Source: Erythrobacter sp. ANT-B3C2
GTDB lineage: Bacteria; Pseudomonadota; Alphaproteobacteria; Sphingomonadales; Sphingomonadaceae
DNA length: 64,000 nt
NCBI GenBank assembly: GCA_001683845.1
Contig: LXQI01000021.1
Location: 51,050-115,049, forward strand
Reading direction: 5' to 3'
The notes under the pieces: model-generated
Told to the model about the DNA's origin: nothing
Databases searched by the model: none
The model's input: only the letters and a program-made list of their open reading frames with translations
In this document: positions 7,060-16,512 of the stretch, in pieces
How the letters are laid out: each line of letters begins with the position of its first letter
Position numbering within the stretch: position 1 is the first letter of the stretch
Position numbers and translations under genes: made by a program

Positions 7060-9644
7060 CAGCTTGCCTCCTTCTTCGCGGCCGCCTTGCTGGCAGGCGC
7101 CTCCTTCTTGGCCGGGACCTTCTTGGCCGCTGTCTTTTTAGCCGGGGCTTTCTTGCGCCCGCCCTTCTTGGCCGGGGCCTTGGCCGCGCGCTCATCGATC
7201 AGGGCAATCGCCTGTTCGTCGGTCATGTCCTCGGGCTTCATGTCCTTGGGAATAGTGGCGTTGGTGGTGCCGTCGGTGACGTAGGCGCCGTAGCGGCCCG
7301 GCATCACGCGCATCTCCGCGCCGCTGGTGGGGTGCACGGCCAACACCTTGATCGGCTCGGCCTTGCCCCGCCCTTCCCCGCTCTTGCGGTTGGCCGCCTC
7401 CGCGAGCAGCGCCACCGCGGCGTTCATGCCGGTTTCGAACACGTCCTGCGTGGAGGAAAGCTTGGCGTACTTGCCGGCGTGTCTCAGGTAGGGCCCGTAG
7501 CGGCCGATGGCGGCCTCGATCGGCTCGCCTGTATCGGGGTGCTGGCCTACGATGCGCGGCAGGCTGAGCAGCCTGAGCGCCCATTCGAGGTTGAAATCCG
7601 GCAGATCCTTGGGGATCGAGGCGCGCTTGGCCTCCTTGCCCTCGCCCAGCTGGATGTAGGGACCGAACCGGCCGACTTTGCGCTCTACCGGCAGGCCGCT
7701 CTCAGGGTCGGTACCCATCGACTCGTCCTCGCCCGCGCCATCCTCGCCGCCCGGCTGGCCGAAGCGACGGCGGAAGGTGCATTCGGGGTAATTGCCGCAA
7801 GCGATAAAGGCTCCGAACTTGCCGCCGCGCAGCGAAAGCCGTCCGCCGTCGCGCCCTTCGGCCACACATTTGGGGCAGGCGCGCGGATCGGCGCCATCGG
7901 CCTGCGGGGGGAACAGGTAGTCCGAGAGGAACTCGTCCAGCACCTCGGTGACCTCGGAGGGCTGGCGCTCCATCACCTCATCGCTCTTGGGCTTGAAATC
8001 GCGCCAGAAGGCTTCGAGCACCGCCTTCCATGCCGCGCGCCCGCCGGAGACATCGTCAAGCTCCTCCTCCATGCCGGCGGTGAAATCGTAGGCGACGTAG
8101 CGCTCGAAGAAGCGTTCGAGGAAAGCAGTCAGCAGGCGCCCCGATTCCTCGGCGAAGAAGCGGTTCTTCTCCATCCGCACATAGGCGCGATCGCGCAGCG
8201 TCTGGATGGTGGAGGCGTAGGTGGAGGGGCGGCCGATTCCCAGCTCCTCCAGCCGCTTGACCAGGCTGGCCTCGGAGAAGCGCGCCGGCGGCTGGGTGAA
8301 ATGCTGCGTGGCGGCAACGCCCAGCTTGGCGGGCGCATCGCCCTTGCGCATCAGCGGAAGCAGACTGTCCTCCTCGTCCTCGTCCTTCTGGTCGCGCCCT
8401 TCCTCGTAGATCGCCAGGAAGCCGGGGAACTTCACCACCTGGCCGGTGGCGCGCAAGCTGTGGCGTCCGGTGGGATCGCGCAGGGTGACGGTGGTGCGCT
8501 CCAGGCTGGCCGCGGCCATCTGGCTCGCCATCGCGCGCTTGAAGATCAGCTCATACAGCCGGCCCTCGTCGCCGCTGCCCGCACGGTCGCGGGTGAACTC
8601 AGTCGGGCGGATCGCCTCGTGCGCTTCCTGCGCGTTCTTGGCCTTGCTCTGGTAAATGCGCGCCTTCTCGGGGAGGTAGTGCCCGTCGTAGCGCTCGGTG
8701 ATGGCCTTGCGGCAGGCGCTAATGGCGCTGCCGTCCATCTGCACGCCATCAGTCCGCATATAGGTGATCGCGCCGGCCTCGTAGAGCGATTGCGCCAGCC
8801 TCATAGTGTGCGCGGCGGAATAGCCGAGCTTGCGCGCGGCCTCCTGCTGCAGCGTGGAGGTGGTGAAGGGCGGCGCGGGGTTGCGCTTGAACGGCTTGGT
8901 CTCGACCTCTTCCACCGTGAAGCGCGAAGCCTCCACCGCGGCGCGCGCACGTTCAGCGGTGGCGCCGTCGCCGATGGAGAGGCGGTCCAGCCTCTCGCCA
9001 TCGAAGCTGACGAGCCGGGCGGCGAACTCGGTGCCGTCCTGCTCCATGCGGGCGACGACCGACCAATATTCCTGCGCGACGAAGGCCTCGATCTCGCGCT
9101 CGCGGCTGACGATCAACCGCAATGCCACCGATTGCACGCGGCCCGCGCTCTTCGCGCCCGGCAGCTTGCGCCACAGCACGGGCGAGAGGGTGAAGCCAAA
9201 CAGATAATCGAGCGCGCGGCGGGCGAGATAGGCGTCGATCAGATCGGTATCGAGCTGGCGGGGTGTCTTCATTGCCTCGGTCACCGCCTGCTTGGTGATG
9301 GCGTTGAAGGTGACCCGGTCCACCTCGGCGGGCAGCGCCTTGCGCTTCTTGAGCAGCTCCAGCACGTGCCAGCTGATCGCCTCGCCCTCCCGATCGGGGT
9401 CGGTGGCGAGGATCAGGCGAGTGGCCTTCTTGGCGCTATCGGCGATGGCTTTCACCTGGTCGCGGTTGCGCTTGTCGGCATAAACCTCCCAATCCATTTC
9501 GAAGCCTTCGTCCGGCCGCACGCTGCCATCCTTGGGCGGCAGATCACGGACGTGGCCGTAGGAGGCGAGGACCTTGAAGTCCTTGCCGAGATAGCCCTCG
9601 ATGGTCTTGGCCTTGGCGGGGGATTCCACGATAACAAGCTGCAT
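7059..9644 (-). CDS. topA: DNA topoisomerase I (type IA)
   Basis: 861 aa enzyme that relaxes negatively supercoiled DNA. N-terminal TOPRIM domain begins QLVIVESPAKAKTIEGYLG, with acidic motif ATDPDREGEAISWH near residues 70-85. The catalytic Tyr is at residue 295 in GAITYMRTDGVQMD. A zinc-ribbon-like segment (CPKC...CGNYPEC) and further topo C-terminal repeats (GRFGPYIQLGEG, GRYGPYLRHAGK, GRYGAYVTDG) follow. The protein ends in a Lys/Ala/Pro-rich tail (about 45 residues, APAKK repeats) like those of other alphaproteobacterial TopA proteins, probably for DNA contact. Length is normal. Confidence 0.97.
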   Translation of the reverse strand: MQLVIVESPAKAKTIEGYLGKDFKVLASYGHVRDLPPKDGSVRPDEGFEMDWEVYADKRNRDQVKAIADSAKKATRLILATDPDREGEAISWHVLELLKKRKALPAEVDRVTFNAITKQAVTEAMKTPRQLDTDLIDAYLARRALDYLFGFTLSPVLWRKLPGAKSAGRVQSVALRLIVSREREIEAFVAQEYWSVVARMEQDGTEFAARLVSFDGERLDRLSIGDGATAERARAAVEASRFTVEEVETKPFKRNPAPPFTTSTLQQEAARKLGYSAAHTMRLAQSLYEAGAITYMRTDGVQMDGSAISACRKAITERYDGHYLPEKARIYQSKAKNAQEAHEAIRPTEFTRDRAGSGDEGRLYELIFKRAMASQMAAASLERTTVTLRDPTGRHSLRATGQVVKFPGFLAIYEEGRDQKDEDEEDSLLPLMRKGDAPAKLGVAATQHFTQPPARFSEASLVKRLEELGIGRPSTYASTIQTLRDRAYVRMEKNRFFAEESGRLLTAFLERFFERYVAYDFTAGMEEELDDVSGGRAAWKAVLEAFWRDFKPKSDEVMERQPSEVTEVLDEFLSDYLFPPQADGADPRACPKCVAEGRDGGRLSLRGGKFGAFIACGNYPECTFRRRFGQPGGEDGAGEDESMGTDPESGLPVERKVGRFGPYIQLGEGKEAKRASIPKDLPDFNLEWALRLLSLPRIVGQHPDTGEPIEAAIGRYGPYLRHAGKYAKLSSTQDVFETGMNAAVALLAEAANRKSGEGRGKAEPIKVLAVHPTSGAEMRVMPGRYGAYVTDGTTNATIPKDMKPEDMTDEQAIALIDERAAKAPAKKGGRKKAPAKKTAAKKVPAKKEAPASKAAAKKEAS

Positions 9645-9801
9645 AGGCGGGTGCGGTGGTCCTTGCGTGTGTGTACGCGCGAGAGTGCTGACGGGGTGGC
9701 GGGTTCGTCAAGCGGCTGTTGCTTGGTTATGCCGATGCCATAAAGGCTGGGGAAGCGCATGGGCCGGCTGCCGCCCGATGCCGGGGTCTCCATGCGCCTT
9801 T

Positions 9802-9831
9802 CTGTCATCAACGGGTGCTACCGCCCGTCAA
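9802..9831 (+). promoter_or_regulatory. Possible Pho-box-like repeats before the alkaline phosphatase
   Basis: CTGTCAT (9802-9808) matches the 7-bp PhoB half-site, and a weaker CCGTCAA follows 23 bp later. Pho boxes normally have units every 11 bp, and the middle unit is poor here, so this is only a candidate. It lies 45-75 bp before the preferred TTG start. Confidence 0.25.
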
Positions 9832-9875
9832 ATCGATTGTTCGAAACCAATCGGAATGAACTGAAGGAACCTCGC

Positions 9876-11369
9876 TTGCCCCATCGCTACATGCTGATCC
9901 TCGCGCTCGGTTCGGCGCTGCTCGGAACCCCGGCGCTGGCCGATCCGGCGCAATCCACCACGCAGCAATATCGCCAGCAGGCGCAAGCGGAGCTGGAAGT
10001 TCGCAAGAATGCCGCCGAGCGGCCGGCCCACGCGCGCAACGTGATCATTTTCATCGGCGACGGCATGGGGATCTCGACGCTGACAGCGGCCCGGATCCTG
10101 GCCGGAGAGGCTGCCGGTGTGGACGGTGAATCCTTCGTCACCGCGATGGACCGGCTGGACCACGCGGCGCTGGTCAAAACCTACTCGCACAACGCCCAGG
10201 TGTCCGACAGCGCATCCACCGCGACCGCGATCCTGGCTGGCGTGAAGACCCGCAGCGGCGTGATCGGCGCCGGCCCTGAAACAATGCTGGACGATTGTGC
10301 CACCATGTTGGCGAACCGGGTCCCCTCACTCTTCGCAATGGCCCAGGAGGCCGGTCTCGCGACCGGGGTGGTCACCACCACCGGCATCACCCACGCCACG
10401 CCGGCGGCGGCCTATGCGCATACGCCGCAACGCAATTGGGAGGCGGACGCCGACATGCCGGCCGAGGCGCTGGCGCAGGGCTGCCAGGATATCGCTCGCC
10501 AGCTGATCGAGGGCCCGGTCGGCTCAAAGCTCGAGGTCATGTTCGGCGGCGGGCGACGCGCGTTCCTGCCGGCCAGTGCGCCGGATCCCGAATATCCCGA
10601 CCAGACCGGCGAGCGAAAGGATGGCCGCGATCTCATCGCCGAATGGCGCGCCGCCAATCCGGGGTCCGCGTTCGTCTGGAATGCGGCGCAGTTCGCCGAA
10701 CTGGACCAGGCAGCCGGCACCCGCCTGTTGGGCTTGTTCGAGCCAGGGCACATGCAATTTGAGGCCGATCGCGCGAAAGACGCGGCCGGCGAACCGTCGC
10801 TGGCGGACATGGTCGCGCTCGCCATTGCCCGCCTGTCGCATGGGGATCAGGGCTATGTCCTGCTGGTGGAAGGCGGACGCATCGATCATGCGCACCACGC
10901 GGGGAATGCCTATCGCGCGCTCACCGACGCCGTGGCGTTCGATGCCGCGATTGCGAGGGCGGTCGAACTGGTGGACCCGGACGAAACGCTGATCGTCAGC
11001 ACCGCCGACCATAGCCATGTGTTGACCATCAGCGGCTATCCCGAGCGCGGCAATCCTATCCTCGGCACGGTCGCTTTCGGCGAAAATCGGCCCGTCCTGG
11101 CGCTCGACGGCAAGGCCTACACAACGCTGGGCTATGCCAACGGCCCCGGGGCCATCGGCGCGGGCGGGCGGCCCGATTTGGCGCCCGAGGAAGCCGTTGC
11201 GCACGATTACCGGCAGCAGGCCACGGTGCCGCTCGGCTCGGAAACGCATGCCGGCGAAGACGTGGTGGTCAAGGCATCGGGCGCCGGCGCCCAGCTGTTT
11301 CGCGGCACCATTGAGCAGCACACGATCTTCTACCTGATGCACGAGGCCCTGTTCGGCGAGAGGCCGTGA
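9876..11369 (+). CDS. Alkaline phosphatase (PhoA-type superfamily), exported
   Basis: About 497 aa periplasmic phosphomonoesterase. Metal and catalytic motifs of the family are visible: IIFIGDGMGISTLTAARI (first Asp), nucleophile Ser in VSDSASTATAILAG, EGGRIDHAHHAGN and TADHSH (zinc ligands). The track ORF begins at 9759, but a clean signal peptide (MLILALGSALLGTPALADP) starts just after TTG 9876, which has AAGGA 7 nt upstream; I choose that start. The longer start would bury the signal peptide behind 40 residues. Candidate Pho-box repeats lie upstream, fitting phosphate-starvation control. Convergent with dprA. Confidence 0.9.
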   Translation: MPHRYMLILALGSALLGTPALADPAQSTTQQYRQQAQAELEVRKNAAERPAHARNVIIFIGDGMGISTLTAARILAGEAAGVDGESFVTAMDRLDHAALVKTYSHNAQVSDSASTATAILAGVKTRSGVIGAGPETMLDDCATMLANRVPSLFAMAQEAGLATGVVTTTGITHATPAAAYAHTPQRNWEADADMPAEALAQGCQDIARQLIEGPVGSKLEVMFGGGRRAFLPASAPDPEYPDQTGERKDGRDLIAEWRAANPGSAFVWNAAQFAELDQAAGTRLLGLFEPGHMQFEADRAKDAAGEPSLADMVALAIARLSHGDQGYVLLVEGGRIDHAHHAGNAYRALTDAVAFDAAIARAVELVDPDETLIVSTADHSHVLTISGYPERGNPILGTVAFGENRPVLALDGKAYTTLGYANGPGAIGAGGRPDLAPEEAVAHDYRQQATVPLGSETHAGEDVVVKASGAGAQLFRGTIEQHTIFYLMHEALFGERP

Positions 11370-11446
11370 GCGCGGCGCCGCTCGGATCGGCCGTCGACCG
11401 AAAAATCCGCCTCCGCGCATGGCCTCCCGACAGCCGTAGCTCGGCT

Positions 11447-12586
11447 TCATCCCGCTAGGCTCACCCGGCCCCCCGCGTGGCGCACCAGCAGCCCAGCGAT
11501 CTCCAGCTCCAGCAGCGCGGTCTGAACCGCGCCCGCAGGCTGGCCGGTCTGCCGGATCAGCTCGTCGACGCCGATGGGCGCGGTGGTCAGCAGGGCGGCG
11601 ATGTCCGCCGGATCGGCGGGCCATTCGTTCTCGGTTGGCCCGTCGCCAAGAGGCAAGACATGCGGGTGGGCCTCGCTGACGGTTGAGCGGGGGTGGCCGG
11701 TGAAGCCTTCCAGCAGCTCGACCACTTCGGCCGGCGACTGGACCAGCACCGCGCCATCGCGGATCAGCTGGTTGCAGCCGTGGCTGCGCGGCTCCAGCGG
11801 GCTGCCGGGAATCGCCATCACCTCGCGCCCCGCCTCACCCGCCAGCCGGGCAGTGATCAGCGAGCCCGATCTGGGCGCCGCCTCGATCACCAGCGTGCCC
11901 AGCGAAAGGCCGGCGATGATCCGGTTACGGCTAGGAAAGTGGCTGGCGCGCGGCTCGGTGCCGGGGGGCTGCTCGGCCAGCAGCAGCGCCTCGCTGGCGA
12001 TGCGCTCCTGCAGGCCGGCGTGCTGCGGTGGATAGGCGATCTCGATGCCGCTGGCGATCACCCCGATCGTGCCGCCCCCACCACCGCCCTTGCCCGCGGA
12101 AAGCGCGCCCTGGTGCACCGCACCGTCGATCCCGCGGGCGAGGCCCGATACGACGACAAAGCCCTGCTCCGCCAGCGCGGCCGCGAACTCGCGCGCTAGT
12201 TTCACCGCCACAGCCGAGGCGTTGCGCGCGCCCACCAGCGCCACGCAAGGGCGGCTCGCCAGCGCGAGGTCGCCGCGGAAGGTGAGCACTGGCGGCGCGC
12301 TTTCGAGCTGGCCAAGCAGTTCGGGATAGTGCGGCGAATCGTGGAACAGGTAGCGCGCGCCGGCTGCCCGTGCAGCGAGGATCTCGCGCTCGATCCGCTC
12401 CACCGGCGCCGCGCTGTAAGGACGGCCGCCGCGCCGGGCAAGATCGGGCAGCGCCTCGATCGCCGCCGAGGCCGTGGCGAAGCGCCGCAGCAGCTGGAAA
12501 TAGGAGATCGGCCCGATGTTGGGCGAGCGCAGCAGGCGGATGCGGGCGAAGGCCTCCTCCTGACTGAGGTGGATCGGCGCGCTCAC
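11447..12586 (-). CDS. dprA: DNA-processing protein DprA
   Basis: 379 aa. DprA protects incoming single-stranded DNA and loads RecA during natural transformation. Present are an N-terminal SAM-like helical region (EEAFARIRLLRSPNIGPISY), the Rossmann-fold core (CVALVGARNASAVAVKLAREFA, VVSGLARGIDGAVHQGAL, GVIASGIEIAYPPQHAGL, FPSRNRIIAGLS) and a C-terminal winged-helix/DML1-like domain. Start is GTG 12586: it overlaps the plsY stop as GTGA, while the track extension to 13039 is antisense or shadow of plsY. The protein carries a Gly run (GKGGGGGGT) in a loop. Confidence 0.95.
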   Translation of the reverse strand: MSAPIHLSQEEAFARIRLLRSPNIGPISYFQLLRRFATASAAIEALPDLARRGGRPYSAAPVERIEREILAARAAGARYLFHDSPHYPELLGQLESAPPVLTFRGDLALASRPCVALVGARNASAVAVKLAREFAAALAEQGFVVVSGLARGIDGAVHQGALSAGKGGGGGGTIGVIASGIEIAYPPQHAGLQERIASEALLLAEQPPGTEPRASHFPSRNRIIAGLSLGTLVIEAAPRSGSLITARLAGEAGREVMAIPGSPLEPRSHGCNQLIRDGAVLVQSPAEVVELLEGFTGHPRSTVSEAHPHVLPLGDGPTENEWPADPADIAALLTTAPIGVDELIRQTGQPAGAVQTALLELEIAGLLVRHAGGRVSLAG

Positions 12587-13200
12587 TTCGTGCGGCCGAG
12601 GCGCGGCTCCGTTCCGCTGGCCAATCGCTGGAGATTGGCGCGGTGCAGCCACACCACCAGCGCTGCGATCACCGCCAGCACGGGCACGTAGGCGCCGTAG
12701 CCCAGCAGCGCCGCCGCAAGGGCTGCCGCGACCACCGCGCTCATCCCGGCCACCGAGCTGATCCGCATCAGCGCTAGCAGCGCCAGCCACACTGCCGCAT
12801 AGGCGAGCCCGATCGGCCAGGCGAGGCCGAAGCTCACCCCCGCGTTGGTCGCCACACCCTTGCCGCCCCTGAAGCCCAGCCACACGGGGAAGCAATGGCC
12901 CAGCACCGCCCCCAGCGCCGCGGCCGGGACCGGGCCGATGGCACTCGCCGCCCCCTCTTGGTCGAACAGCGCGCGCGCGAGCAGCACCGGTGCCAGCCCC
13001 TTCGCCATGTCCAGCAGCAGCGTCGCGGCCGCCAGCCATTTGCTGCCGGTGCGCAGCACGTTGGTGGCGCCGATATTGCCGCTGCCGATGGAGCGGATGT
13101 CACCCTTGCCCGCCGCCGCCGCGAGCAGCAGGCCGAACGGGATCGAGCCGATGGCATAGCCCAGCAGGAGGGCGTAGAGCGCGTCTGGAGCGATGGGCAT
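12583..13200 (-). CDS. plsY: Acyl-phosphate glycerol-3-phosphate acyltransferase PlsY
   Basis: 205 aa inner-membrane enzyme that transfers an acyl chain from acyl-phosphate to glycerol-3-phosphate, the first step of phospholipid synthesis. Signature segments are GYAIGSIPFGLLL, the motif RSIGSGNIGATNVLRTG, and the loop FPVWLGFRGGKGVATNAGV. Five or so membrane helices. I start at MPIAPDALYALLLGYAIGS (13200); the track extension runs through the divergent murI promoter. The stop overlaps dprA by 4 nt, the common plsY-dprA pairing. Confidence 0.95.
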   Translation of the reverse strand: MPIAPDALYALLLGYAIGSIPFGLLLAAAAGKGDIRSIGSGNIGATNVLRTGSKWLAAATLLLDMAKGLAPVLLARALFDQEGAASAIGPVPAAALGAVLGHCFPVWLGFRGGKGVATNAGVSFGLAWPIGLAYAAVWLALLALMRISSVAGMSAVVAAALAAALLGYGAYVPVLAVIAALVVWLHRANLQRLASGTEPRLGRTK

Positions 13201-13273
13201 GTCCTTCCCCTTGGCCCCCGCCATAGCCGCTCGCTTGCATTTCGGGAGGGGGAAAATTAGCGCGAGGGCCACC

Positions 13274-14089
13274 ATGGTTGACGAACCACGGCAGTCCCGT
13301 GCCGCCGCCCCCATCCTGCTGTTCGATTCCGGCATCGGCGGCCTCACCGTGCTGGCCGAGCTGCGCAAGCTGCTGCCGCAAGCGCCGGTGATCTACGCGG
13401 CCGATCATGCGGGGCTGCCCTATGGCGAGAAGAGCGAGGCCGAGATCGCCGCGCGGGTGGCCGGGCTGCTCGGGCTGCTGGCGGAGCGCTACCATCCGCG
13501 GCTCATCTGCATCGCCTGCAACACCGCCTCCACCATCGCGCTGGGCATGGTGCGCGAGGTGCTGCGCGTGCCGGTGGTCGGCACCGTGCCCGCGATCAAG
13601 CCTGCCGCTAAGATGACGCGCAGCGGCACGATCGGCCTGCTCGGCACCGCGGCGACGGTGCGGCAGGCCTATGTCGACCGGCTAGAGGCCGAGTTCGCCA
13701 CCGGCAGGCGGCTGCTGCGCCATGCCGCGCCCGAACTGGTGGGCGCGGCCGAGCGCAAGCTGCGCGGCGAGGCAGTGGCGCCCGAAGCGATTGCCGCGGC
13801 CGCCCGAGGCCTGCGCGACCAGCCGGGCGGCGAAGCGATCGACACAATCGTGCTCGCCTGCACCCATTTCCCGCTGCTCGAGCCCGAACTCGCCGGGGCT
13901 TTCGGCCCGGGCGTGCGCTTCGTCGACGGCGCAGCAGGCATCGCCAGGCGCATCGCCCATCTCACCGCCGGGCAGAATTTCGAGCGCCAAGTGCCTGATT
14001 GTGCGGTGTTCACGGGGTCGCCGGAGAGCACCGCCGCGCTGGCCCCGGCGCTCGCCCACTATGGGCTGGAGCATTGTGGTGCGGTTTGA
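13274..14089 (+). CDS. murI: Glutamate racemase
   Basis: 271 aa cytosolic enzyme making D-glutamate for peptidoglycan. Both catalytic cysteines are present: Cys82 in CIACNTAST and Cys196 in [13 protein letters not shown]. The substrate motif [11 protein letters not shown] is near the N-terminus. Start ATG 13274 is chosen because the earlier ORF start overlaps the divergent plsY gene. Ends 106 bp before the hemA start. Confidence 0.95.
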   Translation: MVDEPRQSRAAAPILLFDSGIGGLTVLAELRKLLPQAPVIYAADHAGLPYGEKSEAEIAARVAGLLGLLAERYHPRLICIACNTASTIALGMVREVLRVPVVGTVPAIKPAAKMTRSGTIGLLGTAATVRQAYVDRLEAEFATGRRLLRHAAPELVGAAERKLRGEAVAPEAIAAAARGLRDQPGGEAIDTIVLACTHFPLLEPELAGAFGPGVRFVDGAAGIARRIAHLTAGQNFERQVPDCAVFTGSPESTAALAPALAHYGLEHCGAV

Positions 14090-14195
14090 TGCGAATCACT
14101 CGCAAAGTGAGTGCTTTAATCGGAGCAGCGGAGCGATTAAGTGCGCGTCAGACACAGGCCGGGCAATCTGCGCGGCGCCGTTTGGGGCAGGTCCG

Positions 14196-15416
14196 CTGAA
14201 CTACGACCAGATTTTCGACCAGGCGATCGACCGCCTCCATTCCGAGGGGCGATATCGCGTCTTCATCGATATTCTGCGCAACAAGGGCGCCTATCCCAAC
14301 GCGCGCTGTTTTGCCGGGCACAACGGCCCCAAGCCGATCACCGTTTGGTGCTCCAACGATTATCTTGCGATGGGCCAGCACCCCAAGGTGGTCGCGGCGA
14401 TGGAGGAGGCGCTGCATGATGTCGGCGCGGGCAGCGGCGGCACGCGCAATATCGGCGGCAACACGCATTACCATATCCAGCTGGAGCGCGAGCTGGCGGA
14501 TCTGCATGGCAAGGACGGCGCGCTGCTGTTCACCAGCGGCTATGTCTCGAACGACGCCACGCTCTCCACCATCGCCCGCCTGCTGCCGGGTTGCGTGATC
14601 TTCTCGGACGAACTGAACCATGCCAGCATGATCGCCGGCATCCGCAATTCCGGCTGCGAGAAGCGCATCTTCCGCCATAATGATATGGCGCATCTGGAAG
14701 AACTGATCGCCGCCGAGGACCCGCGCCTGCCCAAGCTGATCGCCTTCGAGAGCGTCTATTCGATGGATGGCGACGTGGCCCCGCTGCACGCTCTGTGCGA
14801 CCTCGCCGCCAAGTACAACGCGCTGACCTATTGCGACGAGGTGCACGCCGTGGGCATGTATGGCGCGCGCGGCGGCGGCATTTCCGAGCGGGATGAGGCG
14901 GCGCACCGGATCGACATTATCGAGGGCACGCTGGGCAAGGCCTTCGGCGTGATGGGCGGCTATATCGCGGCAGACCAGCGGATCGTGGATTGCGTGCGCT
15001 CCTATGCGCCGGGCTTCATCTTCACCACCTCACTCTCGCCGGTGCTGGTGGCGGGCGTGCTGGCCGCGGTGCGCCACCTCAAGCAATCGAGCGAGGAGCG
15101 CGAAGCGCAGCAGGCCGCCGCCGCCACGCTGAAGCGCCTGTTCCGGCATGCCGGCCTGCCGGTGATGGATTCGACCACGCATATCGTGCCGCTAATGGTG
15201 GGTGACCCGGTGCGCGCCAAGCGGATCAGCGACATCCTGCTGGCCGAATACGGCGTCTATGTGCAGCCGATCAATTACCCCACCGTGCCGCGCGGCTCCG
15301 AGCGGCTGCGCTTCACCCCTGGCCCGGCCCACACCGAGCCGATGATGGAAGAGCTGACCGGCGCGCTGATCGAAATCTGGGACCGGCTGGAGCTGGAGCT
15401 CAAACAGGCGGCCTGA
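14196..15416 (+). CDS. hemA: 5-aminolevulinate synthase
   Basis: 406 aa PLP enzyme that condenses glycine and succinyl-CoA to 5-aminolevulinate, the C4 route to haem typical of alphaproteobacteria. Homology begins at [22 protein letters not shown], directly preceded by CTG (14196) and not by ATG, GTG or TTG. The next in-frame GTGs lie about 120 bp upstream inside murI. The PLP lysine is K248 in [18 protein letters not shown] blocks [22 protein letters not shown] and [11 protein letters not shown] are intact. A CTG start, or a sequencing/assembly change at the first codon, are the options. Function is certain; the start is unusual. Confidence 0.95.
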   Translation: MNYDQIFDQAIDRLHSEGRYRVFIDILRNKGAYPNARCFAGHNGPKPITVWCSNDYLAMGQHPKVVAAMEEALHDVGAGSGGTRNIGGNTHYHIQLERELADLHGKDGALLFTSGYVSNDATLSTIARLLPGCVIFSDELNHASMIAGIRNSGCEKRIFRHNDMAHLEELIAAEDPRLPKLIAFESVYSMDGDVAPLHALCDLAAKYNALTYCDEVHAVGMYGARGGGISERDEAAHRIDIIEGTLGKAFGVMGGYIAADQRIVDCVRSYAPGFIFTTSLSPVLVAGVLAAVRHLKQSSEEREAQQAAAATLKRLFRHAGLPVMDSTTHIVPLMVGDPVRAKRISDILLAEYGVYVQPINYPTVPRGSERLRFTPGPAHTEPMMEELTGALIEIWDRLELELKQAA

Positions 15417-16006
15417 CCCGCCGCTAGACGGGGCGCTGGATCATCCTTCGCGTCCGTGCTGCTGGTGACCGAGCTGATGCTCGATGCTGCGGAGCGCAGC
15501 GAGCACGGCGTCCCACTCTCGGTCCCTGTCGTCTTCGCGCTCTGTCGGGTGGCGATGCTGGTGCTGATGCCGGTCAGCGACGCGCGAGGCGTGGCTGGCG
15601 TGGCCGCCGTTGATCGCCTTGCTGGTGCCCGGCGAAAAAGGCCACCCTGTTATGCAGGTCTGATCTCGCCAAGCTCTCGATTTTATACGTCCCTAGCGCT
15701 GGGCAGGCGTGCACTCAGCCTCACCGGGCAATCCACGCCTTGCGCTCTCAATGCTGCGACGGTCGGACTAATAGAATCTGCCCGCGGGACGTCGTGCAAA
15801 GCATAGTTGATGCATCTCTCTTTGACCGGTTTTCTCCACGACATGATATAATTCAATTTTGATCTACTTACCTTAGCTTCAAACCACCAACTTAGATCAT
15901 TCATCATCAATTAAGGATCAGGTGATCTTTCTCGGAACACTGCCACTGCCCATCCATTGCTTAAGTGCGGCACCGACGTCGCAAAATCAAAATGGAAAGG
16001 ACGGAA
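15417..16006. other. Intergenic region, AT-rich in its second half
   Basis: About 590 bp. The first 250 bp are GC-rich with no recognisable product on any frame; the ORF at 15456-15806 has a non-coherent composition. From about 15660 the sequence becomes clearly AT-rich, unlike the flanks. The last 70 bp hold a candidate stress promoter and the ribosome-binding site of the next gene. Confidence 0.5.
15934..15958 (+). promoter_or_regulatory. Candidate EcfG-type (general stress) promoter
   Basis: GGAAC at 15934-15938, a 16-nt spacer, then CATT. The alphaproteobacterial EcfG sigma-factor consensus is GGAAC-N16-18-CGTT, so one core base differs. It sits about 50 bp before the start of the 16007 gene, which is followed by stress-type DUF2382 genes. 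Weak evidence. Confidence 0.3.
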
Positions 16007-16465
16007 ATGGCAGAGATTCCCGTTGAAAAACGGTCTTCGAACAACTGGCTCTGGATCCTCCTGGCGCTGCTGCTCGTTGCGCTGCTCGCCTGGTGGCTGC
16101 TGAGTGACGATGATACCGACACGGTGGATTACACCCAAACCGACACAGTGGCCGCCGCCCCGATGGCTGGCGCACTAACCGTGGGCCAGCAAATCGACTT
16201 GGACAATGTGGAGGTCACGTCGCTCGCGGGTGATATGGCATTCTATATCGACATGAACGGCGAGCGCGTGCCCGTGTTCTTCGATCAGGTGCCGACCCCC
16301 GGCACCGCCACTGAAGGCCGGTATGACATCAATCCCGGCTCGGTCGTGAATATTGACGGGGAAGTCCGCGCGGCGACCGATGGGCTGCCGGCAAATGCCG
16401 ACCCCTCGATCCTCGGCCCCTCGCAGAACTATATCTGGGCGGAAAGCCTCGAGATGGTGAACTGA
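16007..16465 (+). CDS. Single-pass membrane protein with periplasmic domain
   Basis: 152 aa, not recognised. Residues about 14-32 (WLWILLALLLVALLAWWLL) form one strong membrane helix; an acidic linker (SDDDTDTVDYTQTD) and a roughly 100-residue beta-rich domain follow (VGQQIDLDNVEVTSLAGDMAFYIDMNGERV, VVNIDGEV), which looks like an OB- or NfeD-like small beta barrel. Start ATG 16007 has AAGGA upstream. 47 bp ahead of the PRC-barrel/DUF2382 gene, so probably one transcript with it. Confidence 0.7.
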   Translation: MAEIPVEKRSSNNWLWILLALLLVALLAWWLLSDDDTDTVDYTQTDTVAAAPMAGALTVGQQIDLDNVEVTSLAGDMAFYIDMNGERVPVFFDQVPTPGTATEGRYDINPGSVVNIDGEVRAATDGLPANADPSILGPSQNYIWAESLEMVN

Positions 16466-16512
16466 GCGAGCCTCGCGGCCTGACAACAACTCTAAAATCT
16501 AAGGATTACATT

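Noticed and set aside
6927-9743. 938-aa plus-strand ORF
   Set aside because: Antisense of topA; His/Gly/Leu-rich composition typical of antisense in GC-rich DNA.
11447-13039. 530-aa dprA with long N-terminus
   Set aside because: The extension is a shadow of plsY; GTG 12586 with GTGA overlap is the better start.
15456-15806. 116-aa ORF after hemA
   Set aside because: No ribosome site, no coherent protein, crosses a sharp composition change.
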